From Theobroma cacao (Eukaryota > Streptophyta > Magnoliopsida > Malvales > Malvaceae), in NCBI RefSeq assembly GCF_000208745.1, contig NC_030850.1, positions 33,038,599-33,102,598 of the forward strand: 64,000 bases of DNA, written 5' to 3'. Both the position numbers and the translations under genes were made by a program. Below the pieces are notes generated by a model. The model was not told the DNA's origin and searched no databases. It saw only the letters and a program-made list of their open reading frames with translations. The first letter of the stretch is position 1; each line of letters begins with the position of its first letter. Shown one piece after another: positions 46,947 through 57,090 of the stretch.

Positions 46947-49247
46947 TTCAATTCATGAGTGGTATGAATGCATTGGCTGTTATTCTAACGGCCAAGCCTG
47001 GCTATAGGGGCGAGGAGTGGGAGATCAAGGTGATATACATCGCTTTCTCAGTTGGAAAAAGCAGCTACCAGCTCACTGCTGAGATAGGGGTGGAGTTAAA
47101 TGGATGCTGCGGGTGTATGTTGCGCTATATCAAGAAGGGCAAGGTTATGCACTGCTCTGTTTTCAGCTCTTACCGATATCTTGCACTGCAGAGGTTTATT
47201 TGGTTTTTGTGAAACAGAGTTGAAAAATGGGTGCCAATCTTCCTTGTTTACTCTTACAGTGTTGACATTAAGGTCCTCGTTCATTGTATCTGCTCCCACT
47301 GATAAATTTACCAGTCAGAATTTGGATGTATAAGGTTCCAGTATAAATGAAATCACAGCTTTTCAACAATATATATAAATTAAGCCCCATCTCAATTTCA
47401 TCTTATCTGCATTATATCTAAAGTGTAAATCATGTATAGACCACTTCGAGGTACAAGTTAACAAATAAGTCAACAAAGCAATGACCTTAGTTGAAGAAGA
47501 AAGTAATTGCTGTTTTATTTTGATCCCTTACCAGTTAGCTTTCCTTTTCTATATGTTTAGCTTTCTACCACAGAAGATAGGCACCCATGTATTACACCAA
47601 AGTTGCAGATCCATAGAATATTATGGACATATAGCCAATTGTTTTTTCAATGGTTCCTCCACTTCTCACCTCTTTTGTTTTTTTTTTTTTTTTGTCTCGT
47701 CCTTTATCTCTTTTTGTGCCCCTTATCTTCTAGAAATGAATCACTTTATCTTTTGGCCCACCTGCCTCTTGTAACTTTGATGCTGAAAGAGAACCTGCCT
47801 AACTCGCCAACAAAGTTAAGGTTCTTCCTAGGATTGATTCCCAAGTTTAATAGTTTAATTATTCCCATAGTATCTCTGTCATTATTCACTAATTATAATT
47901 AAGTAAATCTTGTAATCTATATTTTCGTGTTTTAATTGTGTCATGTGGATATGTAAAATATTAAAGATTATATGAGTAAACACGATAATGATACGTTTAA
48001 TAACTGTATAACGTAATAAGACATAACTAACACATATATTAAACGCAACACGATATAATTAATAAGTTTTATTATTCAAATTTAAAATTAATCTTGTAAA
48101 TTTAAAATTAATAGTTTTTATGTCTACTGGGACATTTATAATATCAGACAGTAACGTCTCTAACATTTTCCTTAATTAAGTAACATGAATCTGATAGCTC
48201 CTGTGACCACTTGACATGGAGAATCCGAAAACAGTGAAGCAAAGGGATAGATGCTATGCCCAACATAAGAGGTTCTGAAGAAAAATAAGGAAAACGAAAA
48301 GTAGAAGAAGTGGTCTGAGACCATACCAATTACTCCAGCAATAATAGATTCTAGACATAGGCAGACGATTTGAGCAGTCCTTATGAGTTATAAAGGCAAC
48401 TGGTTCTAATAAAGTTAGGGAAATGAAGGAAATAACATTGAGAGGGACACAAAAAATAAAAGGTTCTCGGCAGCTTATTAAAGAACCCTAGCTCTGTGTC
48501 TCTGTCGGTAAAAATACTTGGTCTCCGTTTCCAAGTGAGGAATGGTATAGCCAAATATGTAATAAAGCAGTGAGGGCAATGCAAGTATCTTTTTTTTTTC
48601 TCCACAAAATGTTATGTATGCAGCATTGTTTGTCCCTTTTTTTCTTTTTCCTATAGTGGAGTCTAGACCCACTAACGAAAGTAGACTAATTAGAAAGCAA
48701 AACGGACGTCATTAATACTACTGCCTCTATAGAAGGTAAAGCAAGTGGGCTGAGGTAGGATAGATGGAGTCATAGCAAAAGATAAAAACAGATGTTGGCC
48801 TACTTTGCTGCATGTAGAGCCATGCGTCTAAACCTTGACGCCTTGGTGGCAATCCCAAAAATTGTAAACCGACAAAAAGAGCAATTTCAGAGCAATTATC
48901 AGCCACTTCACAGTCTTACCAGCGGAACAAGCTGACGCTGAATAGGAAAAAGAAATGAAGAAGAAGAAGAAGAAGAAGAATAGAAGATGAACAAGAAGAA
49001 AAAGGCCCTTTTTTGCATTAATTGTTCTGACCACATTGCTTTGTAGTACATGTTTCCTCTACTGTGCCACGGTGCCTGAACTAGTTTTTGATTTTCTTTT
49101 CCTGTCTTTCCACAGATAATAAAAAACATAAAATAGTTTACAAAACTAAGAGAAAGTAAAGCACCAAAAGCTACAGCAAAATTCATGAACCCAGAAAAAG
49201 CTTTTAGGGTAAAAGCCTCCTTACATATGCATCTCCACATACCTACT
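46947..49247. other. Intergenic
   Basis: No supported gene. Contains a 15-nt poly-T near 47676, AT-rich repeats and a (GAA)n run at 48957-48980. The right end includes the 3' flank of the NHL gene. Confidence 0.5.
48957..48980. repeat. (GAA)n trinucleotide repeat
   Basis: About eight uninterrupted GAA units, about 300 bp beyond the NHL stop codon. Confidence 0.93.
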
Positions 49248-49925
49248 TCATATATCAACTTTACAGGGAGGAGCCCCAAGCAAAGGAACCTGTCCTACCA
49301 CACCCTTCTTCAAGCCCACCCAAACATCACATTTCACATAAACTCCATACTTCCCGGTCCTTATGGCACCAGCCTTCCATCTCAATTTCCCCAACAACAC
49401 CACCCTCAGCGCCACCACCCCGTAAGCCTCATCTAACATTAGTCCATTCACCACCTCAGCAGACGCCGGCACCGTCTCGCTACCAAGCACCGGAGACAGT
49501 GCCACCGTGCTCTTTGTCTCATGGTACAGTGGTGGCAAGTCCACTGGAGGAGTTATCTGTTGGTTTCTGTACGAAACATAAGCTTGCAACTTTTCGTAAA
49601 AGATGGAGACTCTCCTGTTGGGGTTTCTTGTAACGATAGTGAACTGCATGGAAGTGGAAATGAAGGGTTGCGAGGTGGCGTTGAGTTCATAGATAGCAGC
49701 ACTGACAACAGTGAAACGAGGCTTATGGGGACGGTAGACGAGCCAAACTGTCAGGGCTGTGGCTCCTGCTAAGAGGAGGAATATGAAAATACATAAGCAA
49801 CAGAAGCGGGCTGCGCCTCCTTGGCTGTACCTCGATGGGTTGGATTTAGGAGGGGAACCTAGCTTATCTATGTTCATTTTGGATTTTTGAGGTTGCTGCT
49901 CTTGTGTTTGCTCTTGGTCTGCCAT
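49248..49925 (-). CDS. NDR1/HIN1-like (NHL) LEA_2 membrane protein
   Basis: Single-exon gene for a 225-residue protein of the NDR1/HIN1-like family, plasma-membrane or ER-anchored proteins linked to defence, senescence and membrane contacts. A Gln/Lys-rich cytosolic N-terminus (1-40) precedes a transmembrane helix at about 41-64 (FCCLCIFIFLLLAGATALTV). The family hallmark YRPHKPRF follows directly. The LEA_2 domain then includes the NPN motif (TIVTRNPNRRVSIFYEKLQ) and ends with the CDVWVGLKKG and CKVDI segments. The length is typical and the ATG at 49925 gives the expected short N-terminus. No lesion was seen. I cannot assign a specific NHL number. Confidence 0.93.
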   Translation of the reverse strand: MADQEQTQEQQPQKSKMNIDKLGSPPKSNPSRYSQGGAARFCCLCIFIFLLLAGATALTVWLVYRPHKPRFTVVSAAIYELNATSQPFISTSMQFTIVTRNPNRRVSIFYEKLQAYVSYRNQQITPPVDLPPLYHETKSTVALSPVLGSETVPASAEVVNGLMLDEAYGVVALRVVLLGKLRWKAGAIRTGKYGVYVKCDVWVGLKKGVVGQVPLLGAPPCKVDI

Positions 49926-52238
49926 GGAAAACCGAATATAAATGTGAGGGAATTTGTACCTTTACTGTATGATGAATGGAAACTGAAAGGGAGATGAGGG
50001 TTCCTAGGTGGTGACGGTGGGCCGAGTGGCAATGTGGAAAATAAAAATAGAGGAGAAGAATATGTGTGACAAATGGAACAAAAAAGGAAGGGAAAAGAAG
50101 GGAGAGCTGGGTCGATGCTTGCCAAAGTGATATTTCTTTCTTGTGTTTTATTTAGAACAATGTGGGTGCTCTGCTCTTTTCTTTCTCTTGGCCTTTTTTA
50201 TCTCTTGCTTTTGCTTTCTAACTTATTCGGAGGGAGTGGGAAAACAATGCCATATACCCAGAACAAAAAGAGATGTGAAAAGGAAGCAAATTGGGTAAAG
50301 CACTGCCATGAAGCAATTAATAATGCGCATGGGAACAGGTTCAATTTAACTTTTTAGACACTGCACTCCGAATCTTAAACCCCTCTCCAAGACACTTCTT
50401 TGTTGAATATATACTTCCTGTTTCCTCTTTTAATTGCTTCACACCTCGTTATCATTAATCATGAATTCATTATAGATCAATTGTAAAATATTCTTTATTT
50501 TTTCTCTTATAATTATTGGATTTTATATTATTCTAAACCCCACAAAAGTAGTTAAAAATATGACACATGCCCATGTAATAATTATATTCTATTAGGACAC
50601 TTATCAACCTTCTAATATTCCTACTGCACTGTTAACACTTATACATCATCAAAAACTACGAAATGTCATGCAATGTTGACTGCCTATATATATATATATG
50701 TATGTATATATGCAATCCAATCACTTTCAGATTGTTTTATTTTGATAGAACATACGTTTGATAGAAATGCGAAGCTCATCAGTGGTACGATGGCTCGGCA
50801 TTAGCTTTAGCCCTTGCGTCAGTAGGACATTACATGATGTCAGCAGTATATTATGCCTTAATTTGTGGATTGATATATATACTTCCTAATGAGGACTAAT
50901 ACCACTATCACGACAGTGATTTCTCATGATTTGTCTCAAATCTCCTTATTCAATGTTAGCAAACGTTTTGGTACTTTGTTCATGTAAAGGATAGAAGAAA
51001 ATAGGAGAAAGGGAAAAGGTAAATAAAATGTGTAGCTCCAAAGCATTTCCCCCAAGTGATGGAAAAAAACACATTAACCTTCAATTTTTTTTCTTCATGC
51101 TTGTAATTTAAAGATGGTAATCTGGGTCCCAAACAAAGGAGCCTTAGTGGGTAAGAGAAGAGAAAGAGATTGAGAAATGAGATCAAGGGATAGGTTCTTT
51201 TCTTTGTAATTTATCTTTCTAGATGGTAAGCATAAAGGGTCGGGCAGTGGCCAGCAGCACCACCGACAAATGGATAAGTTCTTACCCCAACTGTATTCGC
51301 ATGAGAAGAATAGGTGGCTCTTCTTCGGCTTTTCTACATGTTTGGCCCCGATAGGTTCATGCCTCGTCATGCACCAGATCACAAGGCAATTCAACCAGGA
51401 CCCACGTGCATGTATACACGTCACAGTTCCCTGCTTTTTCCTCCTCCTTCCATGTAAGAAGTCCACCATTTCGCTCCACTCCTTTTCACCATTTTCGTTG
51501 AAAATCACTTTCTTCACCTTCTGCGACTTATTTACTTTGTTTCTCCCCTTTCGTTTCTTCCTTTTGCCCCCAGTCTTTCACAATGGAGGCTGCGGCATAT
51601 GATCCCATCAAACATAAATATCAGAGACCAATGATGCATTGATACTCATAAATACGTTTCCCGAGATTTAGAAATTCAGGATTATCCCTTTCACTACAAC
51701 TATTTCGACTATTCAACAATCAGAAGATTTGCATTCAAGTACAATTTTTCTTTTATACAAAAAAAAAAATTAATAAAGGCAGCGAATAGTAAGATCACTT
51801 TATAGCAAATACAGAATGAGAGCTCTCCTACGCAGTCTAAAAGAGAAACCATTCAGTAGAATAACCAAAGTTGTAAAGAAAAGAGTCAAAGACACCAATA
51901 CGTACATTACCCTATTGAAGCAAACTTATACAACTAACTAACCTGCCTAAACTACAATAAGTCAGTTGTCCAATGTGCATACAATCATACATAATCTACG
52001 ATGAAAAAGAACCAAGACTACCTCGCTATAATTACAATGCTAACTCTTTCAGTTGGATGCAAAAACTACTGTCCTCGCCCATTGCTACCAGAGAAGCTTG
52101 CAAATATTTCAGCTATGACATGATCCTACTTTTACTTTCAAAAAACTTGTTGAATATGCTTGCAACAGAAAATTGAATAGTTTCATGCTTTGATCAAGAA
52201 TCGATCTCCAAGTCGGTGGGAAAGGCAGGTTTGTATCG
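49926..52238. other. Intergenic between NHL and PRR
   Basis: Left end is the NHL promoter, with an A/G-rich leader; right end holds the PRR 3' UTR. Short overlapping frames at 51095-51602 on both strands lack recognisable domains. A TATATATATATG run lies near 50685-50712. Confidence 0.5.
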
Positions 52239-55200
52239 TCATATTTTAGGGCCATCAGCATCACCTACGGGGGTTTCATTCTGCACTTGACGGACAAACT
52301 GCCCTCTCACTCGCGGACGCTGCTCTGCTAGTCTTTTCCGGCTCTGATATCGAACCTGCGCAAAAAAGTTACTCATTAAAGAAGTAAACAAGCCTCTATA
52401 AACTTGTTACTTTCTGATTTCCTTTTCTCACCATGGCGCAAAACAGGATGTTAACTCATTCTAAAGAGGTTGACAGGGTATGTCTCTGAATCTAAGTTGT
52501 TTGGATTTTGAAGCAAATTAAAATTTGAGCTTCTGAACAAAGTTAAAAATACTTGTAGCTACAGCAGAGCATATTTTAAAGAAAGAAAAGACCTATTAGA
52601 ATAATAATACTTGAGCAAACATAAATGATGGGTTAGATGGCACCAATTTGATAAGATTGGGCAGAGAGAGTGGCTGTTGTGAAGTGACACCAACCCACAT
52701 TTAGGTGAAAAAATGTACACTGTTGTCTGCATACAACCATATTCCCATATGCAAAGCTTGAGTTTATCCTAAACCAATTACAACCATAATAGTAGTAGTA
52801 ATAATATACCTTTTTCTCAAAGCATCGATCTTTCCGCTTGAGTCGGAACTTTGTCAAGGCGGCTTCTCTTTGGCTGGAGCGATGAGTATCCATCCCTTTC
52901 AATCCATCGTGATTGAAGAAATTGCTATCATTGAAACTCTCTGTGATTGTGCCATTATCAACTGCTGCAACAAAAGTAGCACTAGCACTTGCATCGCTTC
53001 TAGTTGAAACACCTCCCTGTGCACTGCTGTTTTCATGATTCACAACACCATTAGATAAACTACTGCAAGCACTCTGGTCAGCAATAGTAGAACTGCACCT
53101 TGGTTCCCCAACAGGGTCCTGCTTGTTCTGCTCTTGAACAGTCCGGTCAATAGAACAATTGGTAGCTTCATCAGACCGGTGGTAACCTTGTTCTGAGTCA
53201 TGAACATCAGGATTAGAGTGCACTGAGGTGCTCACAGGAAAGGAAGAATATTCTCGCTGTCCAGCTGGTTTGGGACTCCATGCAGGGGGTAAACCTGATT
53301 GCGCATAATAAATGTGTGGGAAAACATTCTTACATCCAGCATACATATCATCCAACCTCACCCCTGGAACAGGAATCAGCCCAGGTTGGGCACTTGGACA
53401 TGTTAGTTCAGATTGACCTGTGACTGGATTGGGCAGATTCTCCCAACTATCACTCACTAAAACAACATGAGGTTGAGAAGTACCATTGGTACTTTCCAGG
53501 TGCTGTCCAGATTCACTGTCACCCTCCTTCAATGCAGCTCGATTGCCAGCTAGCGTAGGGAAAATGGGCTGTAATGACTTGCTATTGTTATACCTGCAGA
53601 AAGAAACTTAGCAATCATCAAAAGACAAGCTACATAACATTTCCAGGAATAGAGACAAGGCACACAGCCATCTTTCTTTCAAATTTCAATGAACTGTTTA
53701 CAGAGATAATCTGGTCCACCTAGTAAAACACTTGGCACAAACAAATTAAAGAAATGCTCACTCAAGGTCATGACAGGTTAAGTCAGTCCCTAGAAAATTT
53801 ATATATATTTCACTTGGGATTATTTCCCAATCCTAGAAAAGGAGGTACAAGTTGTCTATATACAGGCAGCAGATTTTAATTGAAATATGATACGGTAATT
53901 GCATATATCACTCAATTCAAACCACAACTAGGCAAATTGATAATATTTTTTAATTATGGCCCTTTTATTGGAAATTTCAGGGAGTATTCACTAACCTATG
54001 TCACTGTAGCCACCTCTAAATTGCCTCCACCGCCCTCAACGGTATTGTACAAGGATTCACCTTTACCTAATCTCTAATTCTCCAGAAGATGTTTCTATTA
54101 AATAGTTGTTCCAAGAAACACTGATTTTCCAGAATAGCAAAAAAAAAAAAACTTTGCCAAAAATAGTAAAACATGGAGAGACAAAAAAAAATATTAAAAC
54201 AGAAGAGAAAACAACTCTTTCTGTTTCTCCAACAAAGATCAAGTAAACAACAGAATGGCATCTCAATTTAGCCTAATCATCTGTAGATCTCAAGCTCAAT
54301 TATACAGTAAATAAAAGAAACGAAACAGAAAGTTTACCATGAAAAAGCCGATGCATCAGAATGGTTTAGTGTAGGCCTTTCACTGGTACCTTGGTTCTTA
54401 GTGCTACTTAAACAAGATCTTCTTAAGGAAAGCTCCAACTGTGGAGAAAATTCAAACTTGTTTGCACCATCACTTAAAATAGAAAGCCCAAAAGTGCCCT
54501 TTGGTCGATTATCAAATGAACCAATCAAGTCAATAGCTCCAGTTGGAGGTCCAACTAATTCATCGTTGCAGCCAACTCTAATCATAACATTCTCATTATC
54601 TCTATCACTTTGTAGTCCAACAGCAGTATCATGAGTCATCCCTTTAACAGAAGCAGGGTTTTCTTCCAATCTAGATGCAGTTGATTCACAAGCTACACTG
54701 CAATAAGCAACCTCCTTTTGTAATCTATTTGAATTTTCTGAAACAAATAGCTTGTCAGACATCCCTCGTCATAAAGAGGAAAGCAATTTTCTTTCATTTA
54801 GCGGAAATCAGAAAAGGAAAATAAAAAAATGTAAAATAGGGTAAAAAGAGATGATAACACACCTTCAGCTTGACCCTCAGCTTGAAGTGACCCTTGACAC
54901 AATTTGATAACGTTTCCTAGCTGCTCTCCGCCTGTATCACTAAAATTTGAACTCGTACACTTCAGCTGTGAAAGACCCTGCATATTTTGCATGTATGTAC
55001 TCTCAGCTTCCAAGTAAGGCGTTGTACAAGCGCTCTGCACAAGAGGTGGCAAGACATGCAGTCTCTACGTGAAACTTCATGAAGCCAGCCTAATCTCAAA
55101 ATGAAATTTTCCTCACACTATAAGTAGCTCACATAGCATTGCATGATGAATACAAGACTTCTCGTAGATTGTGATATCAGTATTGCATGATGAATACAAG

Positions 55201-56510
55201 ACTTCTCGTAGATTGTGATATCAGTATGGCCCCAGATAAAAATGAACAGATCACAACTGATACTTAGCTTGTCATATTGCAAATACCTAATGAGTTTAAC
55301 TTCCCTTGGCTATGGGACATTCAAAGAACACTACATGTCATGGACATGGATGTTATCAAAGTTTTGCAAAATCGTCAAAACAGCTAGACCATTAGATTAC
55401 AACTTTAGTGGGCTGATAGCATATAAATAGTGACCTGTGTAGAAGAACCCGCAAGCCCTTATTAAACCTATATCACAAGATAAGAAAATGCTCACTTGGG
55501 TATCACTTCCTTCTTTATTTTTCTGTGTTGACGATCCATAATCACTCGATTGATTGCTCTCAGCATTGTTTTCAGCTGTGGCTTCAACTTCATGTTCTGT
55601 AGCAGGTAGATTATGAGGAACACGTCCACCACCTAGCTGATAAAAATTAAAGCAAATACAAAAAGTTCAATCCAAGTTAAATGCTTGATTTGAACAGAGA
55701 AAAACAGAACCAAACGTTGAGCATACCGAGTGTCTTCTCCAAACATGCTGCCAGAGGTTCCTTAACTCATTCCTCCGAACAGGCTTGATAAGAAAGTCAG
55801 CTGCACCTTTTAACATGCACTTCAAAACCATGCTAATTGAATCATGCGATGACATCACTGTTTTAATCACCAAAAGATAAAATTAAACTTTAACATATTA
55901 GCATCATATGTAATGAAGGATAATTAAAGTTCAAAAGACAATATTAAAGATGGCAGAGGAACAACAAAGTTAGTAGAAAGTACATACTTATAACAGGAAT
56001 ATTTCTGCAAATATCATGTTCCATGACCAAAGTAAGAAGAGCGAATCCAGATATCGATGGCAGCTCTACTTCAGTCAATATAAGATCAATATTATGCGGT
56101 CCACCCTTTAAAGTCTCCCATGCCGTTAAACCATCAGGAACTGCCGCAACTACTAAAAAAAAACAAATGAAAATTAGATACCATAAAAACAGGGGAAATT
56201 AAACTAAAAATTTTAATTCGAAAATAATCATAGCATGTAGATCTAGAGATAATGATAATAATACTAATAAAATGCCAAAAAGAAAGGTAAAGAAGAAACC
56301 TTTGTAACTGCATTTTCGAAGAAGAGCGGTAATAATCTGACGAGTGGAATCATCGGCTTCAACTAATAAAACTCTGAGAACCATCCGAGGTAAGAACCTT
56401 TCCCACCGAACAACCGCCGAAGATCCATCTTTTTCCTCGTTCTTATTCTTTTTCTTCCTCTCCCCCGCCGTCCCTACCTCCATTTCCACTTCCATACCAA
56501 CTTCACCCAT
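52239..56510 (-). CDS. PRR9: Pseudo-response regulator, PRR5/PRR9 clade
   Basis: Clock transcriptional repressor of the PRR5/9 branch; family members act in the nucleus and repress CCA1/LHY. Exons (minus): 56300-56510, 55988-56152, 55727-55857, 55496-55636, 54863-55034, 54338-54737, 52810-53593 and 52239-52355; all GT-AG, phases close, 706 residues. The pseudo-receiver domain spans about 44-160: [13 protein letters not shown], then [14 protein letters not shown] where Glu98 replaces the phosphorylated Asp, then VIMMSSHDS and the Lys of LIKPVRR. A long Ser/Asn-rich linker follows. The CCT domain is split by the last intron: [20 protein letters not shown], then [25 protein letters not shown] rather than RKERC fits PRR5/9 over PRR3/7. 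The start is the ATG at 56510; an upstream TTG is in frame but not a start. The symbol PRR9 rests on synteny with At2g46790. Intron 4 holds a 44-bp tandem duplication. Confidence 0.94.
55138..55227. repeat. 44-bp tandem duplication in a PRR intron
   Basis: A unit containing GCATGATGAATACAAGACTT starts at 55141 and recurs at 55185; the two copies match without visible mismatch through ATATCAGTAT. It lies in the intron between PRR exons 4 and 5. Confidence 0.93.
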
Positions 56511-56559
56511 TCTCAAACCCTAATTTCTCAGTAAAAAGAAAAGCAGAGTGAGCTGAAGG

Positions 56560-57090
56560 AGAAAGAAAGAAAACTATTTATTTTGCAGTGAAATTATCCA
56601 AATAACCTCATCCCTAACCAAAAACCTGTAGAAATATCTGAAAAGTGAGAGAAGCAAAAGCCGCCTAAATTTTGATTAGCCAACTTTCGTTCAGGACCGC
56701 GAAAACAGCATAAATATCTTCTTCTTCGTGAATAACAAAAGGAAAGAAGAAACGAAGACTTCCCGTTTTCCTCTCTACAAAAAAAAAAAAAACGGGGGAG
56801 CGAGTCAGATCAAATCGTGGGCCGCCATTGGCTTCTGGTTGTGAAGATGACGTGGCGCAATACGGGCCACTGTTATTGATTTTTTTGGGGGGGTTGTGTG
56901 GGGACGGCACTGCGATGATCTGGTCGTGCTCGTCCACGCTGTTGGGTGGGGCCCGCATTCGGCGGGAAGGGACACGTGTTGGGCCGGTGCGGGATGTTCG
57001 AGGGAAGATATTTTTTGGTGACGGCTGCCACGTTGGCATACCAATACCACACTTGGGATCTCATGGTGGGGAAATGCGACACGTGGATCG
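56560..57090 (-). promoter_or_regulatory. PRR promoter: evening elements, G-boxes, TCP-type site
   Basis: Within 600 bp upstream of the PRR ATG are three evening-element cores: GAAATATCT (56631-56639), TAAATATCT (56711-56719) and the perfect AAAATATCT on the minus strand (57006-57014). G-boxes CACGTG occur at 56973-56978 and 57080-57085. GTGGGGCCC at 56946-56954 fits the class I TCP consensus, and TTGGGCC lies just after the first G-box. Evening elements are the binding sites of CCA1/LHY and RVE8, known regulators of PRR9/PRR5 in Arabidopsis. Actual occupancy here is inferred. Confidence 0.7.

Noticed and set aside
46955..47212. 85-codon frame right after direct repeat R2
   Set aside because: No recognisable domain; the reverse strand is equally open over the same bases.
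48908..49279. 123-codon minus-strand frame overlapping the NHL 3' end
   Set aside because: It runs through the (GAA)n repeat as poly-Ser/Phe and lies in the NHL 3' flank.
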